In this document: one piece after another, positions 45,756 through 53,816 of the stretch | How the letters are laid out: each line of letters begins with the position of its first letter | Numbering within the stretch: the first letter of the stretch is position 1 | Assembly: GCA_035999765.1 (NCBI GenBank) | Contig: CP108521.1 | Coordinates: 2,356,001-2,420,000 of the forward strand | Origin: Streptomyces sp. NBC_01231 | GTDB taxonomy: Bacteria; Actinomycetota; Actinomycetes; Streptomycetales; Streptomycetaceae | DNA: 64,000 bases | Direction of reading: 5' to 3' | Made by a program: the position numbers and the translations under genes | Notes under the pieces: model-generated | What the model was told of the DNA's origin: nothing | Databases searched by the model: none | Seen by the model: only the letters and a program-made list of their open reading frames with translations

Positions 45756-47408
45756 TCACGTGTTGGCGTCGTAGTCCTTCGCGAACTCCTCGGCCATTCT
45801 GTCGCCGCCCCGGGAGCGCCACCTCTTGACCGCCCCGTCCCACTCCGACAGCGGGATGCGACCGGCGACGATGCCGGTGACAGTGTCGTCGAGCAGCGCC
45901 TTCAGTGTCGTGCCCTGGGCGTTCTTCGTCCGGGACTGCAGGCCGTAGGAGGCGTTGCGGATGGCGTGCGGGACGGTCTTGATCTGCCAGGCGTGCAGCG
46001 CCCGTACGGCGTCGGGCATGCCCGGCACGAACAGCACCTGGGGGCCTTCGGCGAGGTACTTCAGCGGCAGGTTGGTGTTGTTCTCCACCTCGCCGAGCTT
46101 GGTGGGCTGCGGGGAGCCGTCCTTGCCGCGGGTGAAGTGGGTGCCCTCGACGCCGTAGTGGACGAGTTCCCACTCCTTGCTGCCGAAGGGGGCGGCGAGG
46201 TAGTCGAGGATGCGCAGCAGCAGTTCGATGCGTTCCTTCTTCGCCTTCTTCAGCACGGTGTAGCCGAAGGAGCGGCGGGCGGCGACGATGCCGCCGGGCT
46301 CACCGCCGACGCTGTACGGCAGCGCGGCGGCCGGGGTCAACTTGCCTTTCGACTCACGGTACTTGGGCAGGTAGGCGCCGAAGCCGTCCTGCATGGAGCC
46401 GACCGTGCCGTTGTAGTAGAGGGTGGTCAGGTCGATCTGAGAGATGGACGTGGCGTCCGGATGGTAGGAGCCCGCCTTGCGCAGTCCGGCCTGGAAGGCG
46501 ATGGCCGCCTTGAAGCGTTCGTCGGCCCAGCCCGGCTGGAAGGTGCCGTCCTTGGTGACGGCCCACTCCTGGGGCGCGTTGTGGGCGGCGGAGTGCACGC
46601 CGTTGCCGAAGAGGGATCCCTGGGCGGCGCCGAGCGCGTACGTCCGTCCGCTGGTCGCCCGCTTCGCGACGGCGGCGAAGTCCTCGGCGGTCCAGCCGTC
46701 CTTCATCCCGGCGTCGGCGAACATGCCCTGGTTGAGCCAGAGGGTGGAGCCGGGCAGCGGGCGTTCCAGGGGGATGCCGTAGATACGGCCGCCGATGCGG
46801 CCCATGTCGCGCCAGGCGTGGGTGGGGATGTTCGCGAGGTTCGGGTAGTCGGTGATCGCCTCGCCGGACAGGTGCGGGGTGAGGTCCTCCGCGCGCCGCT
46901 GCACGAACTCGGCCTCGCGCGGCAGGACGAACCCGGAGAAGAGGTTGATGATGTCCGGCAGGGTGTCGGCGTCGCCGGCCATCACGGTGGCCATCTTCTT
47001 CTGGTAGTCGGCCTGGGAGACGACCGTGTACTCGATCTTCACGCCGAGGGCCTTCTCGACGGCCGCCCAGAAGCGGTTCGCGGAGGCGGGCTTGGGCGGG
47101 GTGCCGAAGGAGACCGACATGACCTTGACGGTGGATCCGTCGCCGGGCGTGCGAGCGACGGACTTGACCAGATCGGAGGGGTAGGCGGTGTATCCGGCCT
47201 GGACACCGGCGTCGGTGGGGGCCAGGTCCGGCTTGGGGCCGGTGGTGGTGGGCCGGTAGGCGGGCCAGGGGGCGAGTTTCTTGCCGGCGTTGGAGACGTC
47301 GCTGTCGCCGGAGCTCGTGGAACAGGCGGTCAGCAGGGTGGGCGCGGAGACTGCGGCGCCGACCGCGGCAGCGGAACGCAGCAGGGTACGGCGGGAGATG
47401 CTGGGCAT
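45756..47408 (-). CDS. Extracellular solute-binding lipoprotein of a carbohydrate ABC transporter
   Basis: 550-aa exported lipoprotein, long for a sugar-binding protein and in the range of the LplA/YtcQ-type oligosaccharide binders. The signal peptide has a Tat-like SRRTLLRSAAAVG and the lipobox LLTAC with Cys29. The mature part has an early Ser/Gly linker (SGDSDVSNAG) and a binding-protein fold (PGDGSTVKVMSVSFGTPPKP ... DADTLPDIINLFSGFV). It is encoded downstream of the two permeases, with 56 bp between. ATG 47408 has AAAGGTC 9 nt upstream. Confidence 0.92.
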   Translation of the reverse strand: MPSISRRTLLRSAAAVGAAVSAPTLLTACSTSSGDSDVSNAGKKLAPWPAYRPTTTGPKPDLAPTDAGVQAGYTAYPSDLVKSVARTPGDGSTVKVMSVSFGTPPKPASANRFWAAVEKALGVKIEYTVVSQADYQKKMATVMAGDADTLPDIINLFSGFVLPREAEFVQRRAEDLTPHLSGEAITDYPNLANIPTHAWRDMGRIGGRIYGIPLERPLPGSTLWLNQGMFADAGMKDGWTAEDFAAVAKRATSGRTYALGAAQGSLFGNGVHSAAHNAPQEWAVTKDGTFQPGWADERFKAAIAFQAGLRKAGSYHPDATSISQIDLTTLYYNGTVGSMQDGFGAYLPKYRESKGKLTPAAALPYSVGGEPGGIVAARRSFGYTVLKKAKKERIELLLRILDYLAAPFGSKEWELVHYGVEGTHFTRGKDGSPQPTKLGEVENNTNLPLKYLAEGPQVLFVPGMPDAVRALHAWQIKTVPHAIRNASYGLQSRTKNAQGTTLKALLDDTVTGIVAGRIPLSEWDGAVKRWRSRGGDRMAEEFAKDYDANT

Positions 47409-47464
47409 GAGCGGATGACCTTTCTGGACACGGCTCTTGACGGTCTGTCAGCTCTCGGGGCGGG

Positions 47465-48352
47465 TCAGCTCTTGATGGCGCCGGTGAGCACGCCCTTGGT
47501 GAAGTACTTCTGCAGGAACGGATAGACGAGCAGGATCGGCACGGTGGCGATCACCAGCACCGCCATCTGCACCGTCTGCGGGGCGGTGATCGTGCCCTCA
47601 CCGGTCGTCGCGTCGGTGAGTCCGGAACCCGCCACCACGTAGGTGCGCAGGACCTGTTGCAGGGGCCAGTGGTCGCTCTCCAGGTAGAGCGAGGCGTAGA
47701 ACCAGGAGTTCCAGTAGGCCACCGCGTAGAACAGCCCGACCACGGCGAGCGCCGCCTTGGACAGCGGCAGGACGATCGAGACCAGTACCCGCCAGTCCCC
47801 CGCCCCGTCGAGCCGGGCGGCCTCGTACAGCTCCTCCGGGATGCCCTGGAAGAAGCCGCGAAGGACGACGAGGTTGAACACGTTCACCAGGACGGGCAGG
47901 ACGAGCGAGGCGTAGTTGTCCAGCAGGCCCAGCTCCTTGACCAGCAGGAAGCTGGGGATCATGCCGGGCGGGAAGAGGAACGTGAACAGGATCAGCAGCA
48001 GCGCGGGCCGGGCGCCGAAGACGCCGGGGCGGGACAGCGCGTAGGCGAGGGTCACCGTGCACACGAGGCTGAGCAGGGTGCCGACGATGGTGACGCCGGC
48101 GCTGACACCGAGGGCGTGGGTGACGATGCCGCCTTCGAGGATGTCGCGGTAGGCGTCGAGTGTGGGCTCGGTCGGCCACAGCACCCAGCCGCCGTTGGCC
48201 ACGACCTCGTCGGTGGAGGCCAGCGAGGTCGACACGATGACGAGGAACGGCACGCAGACCAGCAGCACGACGGCGACGAGCGCGAGGGCTTTGGCGGCCT
48301 GGGTGAGCGGCTTCGGCTTCTCCAGCCAGCCGGGCCGGACGTGGGCACTCAC
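47465..48352 (-). CDS. Carbohydrate ABC transporter permease (MalG-type)
   Basis: 295-aa membrane protein with six helices. The EAA loop is EELYEAARLDGAGDWRVLVS, with IVLPLSKAALAVVGLF following. The first helix is KALALVAVVLLVCVPFLVIV. GTG 48352 overlaps the stop of the other permease by 4 nt. It belongs with the 323-aa permease as a heterodimer. No ATPase gene is nearby, so the pair would need a shared ATPase such as MsiK, which serves many sugar importers in Streptomyces. Confidence 0.93.
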   Translation of the reverse strand: MSAHVRPGWLEKPKPLTQAAKALALVAVVLLVCVPFLVIVSTSLASTDEVVANGGWVLWPTEPTLDAYRDILEGGIVTHALGVSAGVTIVGTLLSLVCTVTLAYALSRPGVFGARPALLLILFTFLFPPGMIPSFLLVKELGLLDNYASLVLPVLVNVFNLVVLRGFFQGIPEELYEAARLDGAGDWRVLVSIVLPLSKAALAVVGLFYAVAYWNSWFYASLYLESDHWPLQQVLRTYVVAGSGLTDATTGEGTITAPQTVQMAVLVIATVPILLVYPFLQKYFTKGVLTGAIKS

Positions 48353-49320
48353 TTGTAGACCCCCTGTTCGCCGAGGCGGTGGGCGACCTTGTTGGCGGCG
48401 TAGACGAGGAGGGCGCCGATGACGCCCTTGAACAGGCCCGCGGCGGCGGCGAATCCGTAGTCGCCGCCGACGATGCCCTGGTAGTAGACGAAGGTGTCGA
48501 TGATCTCGGCGGTCTCGGGGCCGACCGCGTCGCGCTGGAGCAGCATCTGCTCGAAGCCGACGGAGAGGATGTCGCCGAGCCGCATGATGAGCAGCAGCAC
48601 GACCACCGGGCGGATGGCGGGCAGGGTGACGTGCCAGAAGCGCCGCCAGGGGCCCGCGCCGTCGATCGCGGCGGCCTCGTACTGCTGCTCGTCGACCTGG
48701 GCCAGCGCGGCCAGGAAGATGATCGTGCCCCAGCCGGCGTCCTTCCAGATGACCTGGGCGACCACCAGCGGCTTGAAGGCGTCGGGGTTGCCGATGATGT
48801 CGACGCTGTGCAATCCCATGCCGTCCAGCGAGGAGTTGAGCAGGCCGGTGTCGCCGAGCAGCTGCTGGAAGAGGGCGACGACGATCACCCACGAGATGAA
48901 GTGCGGCAGATACGCCACCGACTGCACGAACCGGCGCACCGAGCTCCAGGTGAGGCTGTGCAGGAGCAGGGCGAGGCCGAGCGGCACCGGGAAGTAGAAG
49001 ACCAGCTGGAGGACGGCGATCCAGACGGTGTTGAGGACGGCGGCCCAGAACTCCCCGTCCTCGAACATCCGCTGGAAGTTGCCCAGGCCGACCCAGGGGC
49101 TGCCCCAGAGACCGTCGAAGGGGACGTACTCCTTGAAGGCGATGACGTTGCCGACCAGTGCGCCGTAGTGGAACAGCAGGAAGTAGGCCAGGCCGGGCAG
49201 CATGAGCAGAAAGAGTGCACGGCCTTGAAAACGTTTTCGCTTCGGACGCGCGCCACCCGTTGGGCGAGGAGTTACGTCAACCTCCTCTGCACCTGCATGT
49301 TCCCGCAGTACTGCGGCCAC
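48349..49320 (-). CDS. Carbohydrate ABC transporter permease (MalF/LplB-type)
   Basis: 323-aa membrane protein with six helices. The EAA loop is DEQQYEAAAIDGAGPWRRFW followed by HVTLPAIRPVVVLLL. The first helix is RALFLLMLPGLAYFLLFHYG. GTG 49320 is supported by a GAGGGGGG stretch just upstream. It is the first gene of the operon behind the LacI-type operator promoter. A second AAAACGTTTT-type site lies in codons 28-31 of this gene (bases 49227-49238). Confidence 0.92.
   Translation of the reverse strand: MAAVLREHAGAEEVDVTPRPTGGARPKRKRFQGRALFLLMLPGLAYFLLFHYGALVGNVIAFKEYVPFDGLWGSPWVGLGNFQRMFEDGEFWAAVLNTVWIAVLQLVFYFPVPLGLALLLHSLTWSSVRRFVQSVAYLPHFISWVIVVALFQQLLGDTGLLNSSLDGMGLHSVDIIGNPDAFKPLVVAQVIWKDAGWGTIIFLAALAQVDEQQYEAAAIDGAGPWRRFWHVTLPAIRPVVVLLLIMRLGDILSVGFEQMLLQRDAVGPETAEIIDTFVYYQGIVGGDYGFAAAAGLFKGVIGALLVYAANKVAHRLGEQGVYK
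49227..49238. promoter_or_regulatory. LacI-type operator within the 5' part of the permease gene
   Basis: GAAAACGTTTTC is a perfect 12-bp palindrome with the central CG of LacI-family operators. It lies 133 bp from the promoter operator (centre to centre). An intragenic site at this spacing could serve as an auxiliary operator for looping or as a roadblock. It encodes part of R-K-R-F in a basic cytoplasmic head, so codon choice is not the obvious cause. Confidence 0.7.
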
Positions 49321-49355
49321 GGACCCCCCTCATGTCTCGAAGTCGGAGTGAGGGG

Positions 49356-49384
49356 AAGTTAAAACGTTTTCATCGCGCCGTCAA
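49356..49384 (-). promoter_or_regulatory. Promoter of the sugar transporter operon with LacI operator in its spacer
   Basis: On the minus strand TTGACG (49379-49384) stands 17 bp before TAACTT (49356-49361), a good match to a housekeeping sigma promoter. The spacer contains the palindrome AAAACGTTTT (49361-49370), which runs into the -10 element. A bound repressor would block RNA polymerase. The permease start codon is 36 bp downstream of the -10. Confidence 0.75.
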
Positions 49385-49415
49385 CAGCCCTGACACACAA
49401 GGACTGTTGACGGCG
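49376..49415. repeat. 12-bp perfect inverted repeat with TTGACG in each arm
   Basis: CGCCGTCAACAG (49376-49387) and CTGTTGACGGCG (49404-49415) are exact complements around a 16-nt spacer. Each arm supplies a TTGACG box, one per strand; only the minus-strand one has a matching -10 that I can see. Confidence 0.6.
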
Positions 49416-49734
49416 GGAATCCTGAACCGGTCAGCTCCTGCCGCGTCCCGCCGCCACGACGGACTCTCCACCCGTGATGACCAGGGCGTTCACCTGGCCC
49501 GCCGGGTACGGGGTCATCGAGCCGGCGCCGGTCAGGCCAACTCCGTTTCGGTGGGGGCGCCTTGAGGGGTCACGCCGGGGGCCGGAGCGTGCGGCGCGGC
49601 GGGGACGGCGTGGCGTGGCGGGGACGGCGCCGCGTGGCGGGGGCATTCGAAGACGCCTGTAGGTGCCTCGCGGGTCGCCTTCGCCGGAGCGTCCCGTGGC
49701 GTGCCAGGATCCGGTCGCGCCATCGGGCGGGAGG

Positions 49735-49953
49735 CCGTCGTCGCGGGGCGGCTGTCGCACCGGGCGGCCGTCGTCACGAGGCGGCCGTCACACCGGGCGG
49801 CCGTCGTCACGAGGCGGCCGTCGTCACGAGGCGGCCGTCGTCACGAGGCGGCCGTCGTCACGAGGCGGCCGTCGTCACGAGGCGGCCGTCGTCACGAGGC
49901 GGCCGTGGTCACGGGGCGGCCGTGGTCACGGCGAGGCCGTCGTCGCCCGTCGG
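49735..49953. repeat. 17-bp tandem repeat array (minisatellite), about 13 units
   Basis: The unit is CCGTCGTCACGAGGCGG. Six exact copies in a row occupy 49801-49902. Flanking units at 49735, 49768, 49903, 49920 and 49937 differ by a few bases, and two 16-bp variants start at 49752 and 49785. Because 17 is not a multiple of three, no single frame is kept. Each unit junction holds GGCCG/CGGCC words that could pair. It lies just behind the amidohydrolase gene. Confidence 0.92.
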
Positions 49954-49965
49954 TTGTCGTCGTCC

Positions 49966-51057
49966 CTAGCTCACGACTCGCCCGTTCACCACCACCCGCG
50001 ACGGCGCCCCCAGCACGCGCACATCCGTGCGCGGGTCCCGTTCGTACACCACCAGGTCCGCCGGCGCTCCCTCCGTCAGCCCGGGTCGGCCCAGCCATGT
50101 GCGGGCGCCCCAGGCCGTCGCCGAGAGGGCGTCCAGGGGTGGGATCCCGGCGGTCACCAGTTCCGCCACCTCGGCGGCGACCAGGCCGTGCGGCAGGGTG
50201 CCGCCCGCGTCGGTGCCGACGAAGACCGGGATGCCGGCGTCGTAGGCGCCCCGGACGGTGTCGTAGCGGCGTTCGTGGAGCCGGCGCATATGGGCGGACC
50301 AGCGGGGGAACTTGGCCTCGCCGCCGTCGGCCAGCTTCGGGAACGTGGCGATGTTGACCAGCGTCGGGACGATCGCGACCCCGCGGGACGCGAACAGGGG
50401 GATCAGCTCCTCCGTGAGACCGGTCGCGTGCTCGATGCAGTCGATGCCGGCCTCGACCAGGTCCCGCAGGGAGTTCTCGGCGAAGCAGTGGGCGGTGACC
50501 CGGGCGCCGAGGCGGTGTGCCTCGGCGATGGCCGCCTCGACCGCCCCCCGCGGCCAACTGGGCGCCAGGTCGCCGAGGTCACGGTCGATCCAGTCGCCCA
50601 CCAGCTTCACCCAGCCGTCACCGCGCCGCGCCTCCCGGGCGACGTACGCGACCAGGTCCTCCGGTTCGATCTCGTGCGCGTAGCCCCGGATGTAGCGGCG
50701 GGTGCGGGCGATGTGCCGGCCAGCACGGATGATCTTGGGGAGGTCCTCGCGGTCGTCGACCCAGCGGGTGTCGGAGGGCGAGCCGGCGTCCCGGATGAGC
50801 AGGGTGCCCGCGTCACGGTCGGCGAGCGCCTGCTTCTCCGCCACGTTCTCGTCCACGGCCCCGCGCGGGCCCAGACCCACATGGCAGTGCGCGTCGACCA
50901 GGCCGGGCAGCGCCCAGCCCTCCACCGTACGGACGTCACGGGCGCCGACGGGGCGGTCGTAGGAGATCCGGCCGTCGACGACCCACAGGTCGTCGCGAAC
51001 GTCCTCGGGCCCGACCAGGACCCGGCCCTTCACGTGCAGTACCGCGTGATCGCTCAT
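49966..51057 (-). CDS. Metal-dependent amidohydrolase family protein
   Basis: 363-aa enzyme of the amidohydrolase superfamily, similar in layout to imidazolonepropionase-type and prolidase-like members. The metal motif is ALPGLVDAHCHVGLG (H-x-H). Lys in GWVKLVGDWIDRD may be the bridging residue, and VTAHCFAENSL, CIEHATGL and VGTDAGGTLPHG supply the other His and Asp ligands. ATG 51057 has AAGGTG 7 nt upstream; the longer start adds only MQG. Substrate is unknown. It lies 88 bp behind an amino-acid importer on the same strand, which could hint at a peptide or amide substrate. Confidence 0.88.
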   Translation of the reverse strand: MSDHAVLHVKGRVLVGPEDVRDDLWVVDGRISYDRPVGARDVRTVEGWALPGLVDAHCHVGLGPRGAVDENVAEKQALADRDAGTLLIRDAGSPSDTRWVDDREDLPKIIRAGRHIARTRRYIRGYAHEIEPEDLVAYVAREARRGDGWVKLVGDWIDRDLGDLAPSWPRGAVEAAIAEAHRLGARVTAHCFAENSLRDLVEAGIDCIEHATGLTEELIPLFASRGVAIVPTLVNIATFPKLADGGEAKFPRWSAHMRRLHERRYDTVRGAYDAGIPVFVGTDAGGTLPHGLVAAEVAELVTAGIPPLDALSATAWGARTWLGRPGLTEGAPADLVVYERDPRTDVRVLGAPSRVVVNGRVVS

Positions 51058-51145
51058 GCCCTGCACCTTAATGAGCGGCCCGGGCGGTCACCGCTCCCAG
51101 GCGGTGGTCCCGCGCACGCGGGGGTCGGCGCCCGCCCGCGCCGAC

Positions 51146-51946
51146 TCAGCCGTCGTCGTCGGTGCCGGCGGCCTGGTCCGACGGCGCCGAGTCGACCTCG
51201 GCCATGGCCGGGTCGAGGAGGCGGGAGAGAAAGTGGCGGGTGCGGTCGTGGCGGGGGTTGCCGATGACCTGCTCCGGGGTGCCGTCCTCGACGACCGCGC
51301 CGCCGTCCATGAAGACGACCCGGTCGGCGACCTCGCGGGCGAAGCTCATCTCATGGGTGACGACCATCATCGTCATGCCCTCGTCGGCGAGCATGCGCAT
51401 CACCGCGAGAACGTCCCCGACGAGTTCCGGGTCGAGCGCCGAGGTCGGCTCGTCGAACAGCATCACCTGGGGGCCCATGGCGAGTGCGCGGGCGATCGCG
51501 ACCCGCTGCTGCTGCCCGCCGGAGAGGGAGGAGGGGTAGGCGTCCGCCTTCTCGGCGAGACCCACCCGCGCCAGGTTCTCGGCGGCCACCTTCGCGGCCT
51601 GCACCTTGCCTCGCCCGAGCACCCGGCGCTGCGGCAGCGTGAGGTTCTCGGTCACCGTGACGTGCGGGAAGAGGTTGAACTGCTGGAAGACCATGCCGAT
51701 ACGGCGGCGTACGGCGTCGATGTCGACGTCCGGGTCGGTGAGTTCGGCACCGCCGACGAAGACCCGGCCCTTGGTGGGTTCCTCCAGCAGGTTCACGCAC
51801 CGCAGCAGGGTCGACTTGCCGGACCCGGACGGGCCGATCACACAGACGACCTCGCCCTGGCCGATCTCCAGGTCGATGCCGCGCAGGACCTCGTTGTCGC
51901 CGAAGGACTTGTGCAGGCCCTGGACCTGGATCTCCGGTCGGCTCAT
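51146..51946 (-). CDS. Polar amino-acid ABC transporter, ATP-binding protein
   Basis: 266-aa ATPase of the GlnQ/HisP type. Walker A is [17 protein letters not shown], the Q-loop is [13 protein letters not shown], the signature [17 protein letters not shown] and Walker [16 protein letters not shown], with the switch His in VTHEMSFA. A 20-residue acidic tail ([20 protein letters not shown]) is extra. ATG 51946 overlaps the permease stop by 4 nt. Confidence 0.95.
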   Translation of the reverse strand: MSRPEIQVQGLHKSFGDNEVLRGIDLEIGQGEVVCVIGPSGSGKSTLLRCVNLLEEPTKGRVFVGGAELTDPDVDIDAVRRRIGMVFQQFNLFPHVTVTENLTLPQRRVLGRGKVQAAKVAAENLARVGLAEKADAYPSSLSGGQQQRVAIARALAMGPQVMLFDEPTSALDPELVGDVLAVMRMLADEGMTMMVVTHEMSFAREVADRVVFMDGGAVVEDGTPEQVIGNPRHDRTRHFLSRLLDPAMAEVDSAPSDQAAGTDDDG

Positions 51947-52776
51947 TTCACGGCCTCCTGGGCCTTCGCCTCCATACGGCGTACGACGAAGCCGAGCGGG
52001 ATCGTGACCAGCAGGTAGCACAGTCCGGCGACGAGGATCGGCGTGGAGTTGGCGGTCGTACTGGCCAGGTCCCGGCCGTACTTGGACAGTTCGCGTTCCT
52101 CCAGCGTGACGCCGAGGAACAGCACCAGCGAGGAGTCCTTGAAGAGCAGGACCAACTCGTTGGTCAGCGGCGGGAGGATGATCCTGAACGCCTGCGGGAT
52201 GACGATCGAGACCATCGCCCGCGCGGGTGAGAAGCCCAGCGAACGGGCCGCCTCCAACTGCCCCTTGGGCACGGCCTGGATGCCCGCGCGGATCGTCTCC
52301 GCCATGTACGCGGCGGCGACCAGGCCGAGCGCGAGGGCGACCTTGCCGTAGGTGCCGCCGATGATCTCCGTGCCCGGGAAGGCGAGGGGGACCGCGACAC
52401 CGATGAAGATGAAGATCAGCAGGGCGGGCAGGCCGCGGAAGATCTCGATGTACACGCCGGCGAACCAGCGGTAGGGGCCCACCGACGACAGCCGCATCAG
52501 GGCGATCAGCATGCCGAGCACGAGTCCGACGACGAAGCCGGACAGCGTGTAGAGCACGGTGTTCTTCAGCGCCAGGGTGATGACGTCCGGGAACATCTGC
52601 TCGGCGATGTTTGCCTGCGCGAACTGGTTCTTCAGCCGTCCCCAGTCCGCCGAGACCGCGAAGGCGATCACGGCGGCGACGAAGACGACGTACTGGGCGC
52701 CGCGCGACACAGTGCGCTTCTGACGCCGGGTCAGGCCCTTTTTCCTGGGCTGGAGTGGTACGTCCGTGTCAGTCAT
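51943..52776 (-). CDS. Polar amino-acid ABC transporter, permease
   Basis: 277-aa membrane protein of the HisM/GlnP family. After a basic head ([16 protein letters not shown]), helices and the EAA-type loop [20 protein letters not shown] follow, with [20 protein letters not shown]. It would form a homodimer, as only one permease is encoded. It starts 4 bp behind the binding-protein stop, and its stop overlaps the ATPase start. Confidence 0.94.
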   Translation of the reverse strand: MTDTDVPLQPRKKGLTRRQKRTVSRGAQYVVFVAAVIAFAVSADWGRLKNQFAQANIAEQMFPDVITLALKNTVLYTLSGFVVGLVLGMLIALMRLSSVGPYRWFAGVYIEIFRGLPALLIFIFIGVAVPLAFPGTEIIGGTYGKVALALGLVAAAYMAETIRAGIQAVPKGQLEAARSLGFSPARAMVSIVIPQAFRIILPPLTNELVLLFKDSSLVLFLGVTLEERELSKYGRDLASTTANSTPILVAGLCYLLVTIPLGFVVRRMEAKAQEAVK

Positions 52777-52780
52777 GGGG

Positions 52781-53644
52781 TCAGGACGCGGACGGGGAGG
52801 CGGCGGACTCGTCGTACGGGCCGATCCACTTCTCGTAGAGCTTCTTGTACGTGCCGTCCGCCTTGGCGTCCGCGAGTGCCTTGTTGACGGCGGCCAGCAG
52901 CTTGGCGTTGCCCTTCTTCACCGTGAAGCCGTACTGCTCACCGGTGCTGAGGTTGTCGACGACCTTGTAGGCGTCGGCGGTGGCCTTGGTCTTCAGCCAG
53001 CCCTGGACGACCGGGTAGTCGATGACGACCGCCTTGACCTGACCGGTGCGCAGACCGTTGAGGACGGCGTCGGAGGACTCGAAGGAGACCGCGTCGAAGC
53101 CCTGCTTCTTGACGTAGTCCTCGCCGGTGGTCTGCGCCTGGGCGCCGAGCTTCACGCCCTTGGACTTCACGTCGGCGAGGGAGTTGACGCCGGCCTTCTT
53201 GTCGACCAGGACGGCCTGGGTGGCGTCGAAGTACGGGTCCGAGAAGTCGACGTTCTTCTTGCGCTCCTCGGTGATGGTCATGCCGGCCGCGGCGAGGTCG
53301 CACTGGCCGGCGTTGAGGAAGGCGCCGGTCTTGAAGTTCTCGAACGGCGTGTCGAGGATGTCCTGCTTCACGCCCAGGTCCTTGGCGACCAGGTCGACGA
53401 GGGAGACGTCGAAGCCCTGCACCTTGCCGTCCACCTCCGACTGGAAGGGCGGGTACGGCAGATGCGTGCAGGTGGTGAGCTGACCGCCCTTGACCAGTTC
53501 GACCCCGCCTGCGGCGGTCTTGGAACCGCTGCCTCCGTCGTCGGTGGAAGTACAGCCGGAAGCAGCGGCAGCCAGGAGCACCAGCCCGGCCGTCGCGGTG
53601 GTGGCGGCCAGGACGCGGGTCCGGCGCCCGATGAGCGTGTTCAC
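52781..53644 (-). CDS. Polar amino-acid ABC transporter, substrate-binding lipoprotein
   Basis: 287-aa exported lipoprotein of the family-3 binding proteins. The signal peptide ends in LAAAASGC with Cys31. The mature protein shows LTTCTHLPYPPFQSEVDGKV, GFDVSLVDLVAKDLG, CDLAAAGMTITEERKKNVDF and SDPYFDATQAVLV, as in glutamine, glutamate or histidine binders. GTG 53644 has AGGAAGG 7 nt upstream. First gene of the operon; promoter and dyad lie in front. Confidence 0.94.
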   Translation of the reverse strand: MNTLIGRRTRVLAATTATAGLVLLAAAASGCTSTDDGGSGSKTAAGGVELVKGGQLTTCTHLPYPPFQSEVDGKVQGFDVSLVDLVAKDLGVKQDILDTPFENFKTGAFLNAGQCDLAAAGMTITEERKKNVDFSDPYFDATQAVLVDKKAGVNSLADVKSKGVKLGAQAQTTGEDYVKKQGFDAVSFESSDAVLNGLRTGQVKAVVIDYPVVQGWLKTKATADAYKVVDNLSTGEQYGFTVKKGNAKLLAAVNKALADAKADGTYKKLYEKWIGPYDESAASPSAS

Positions 53645-53676
53645 GGCGGGCCTTCCTAGGGGGGACTAAGGGTTCG

Positions 53677-53706
53677 ATTATAAGGAGAAGTTTGAGTCTC
53701 TCAAAC
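53677..53706 (-). promoter_or_regulatory. Promoter of the amino-acid importer with palindromic operator over its -35
   Basis: On the minus strand TTGAGA (53699-53704) stands 16 bp before TATAAT (53677-53682), a near-consensus promoter. The -35 is embedded in the perfect palindrome GTTTGAG-N3-CTCAAAC (53690-53706). A regulator bound there would compete with RNA polymerase. The GTG start lies 33 bp behind the -10. Confidence 0.75.
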
Positions 53707-53816
53707 CAAAACGATGGTCACGCGACTGCCCGACCTAAGAAGTAATCGGTCGGAGGTGGACGAAAGGTGCCGGTTACCCTCGTCTCGTCTACCCCGAGAG
53801 TGAAGAGAGCACCCCC

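Larger units (their letters stand above)
49321..49965. other. 645-bp intergenic region with transporter promoter and minisatellite
   Basis: No credible gene. From left to right it holds the regulated promoter of the sugar transporter (49356-49384), an inverted repeat 49376-49415, an unremarkable stretch of about 320 bp, and the 17-bp repeat array 49735-49953 ending 12 bp before the stop of the amidohydrolase gene. Open frames through the array are products of the repeat. Confidence 0.7.

Noticed and set aside
49735..49953. Possible CRISPR array
   Set aside because: The 17-bp units follow each other without unique spacers and no cas genes are near; it is a plain tandem repeat.
49663..51267. 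534-residue + strand frame running through the 17-bp array and over the amidohydrolase
   Set aside because: Product of the repeat and of antisense bias; no start signal and no domain.
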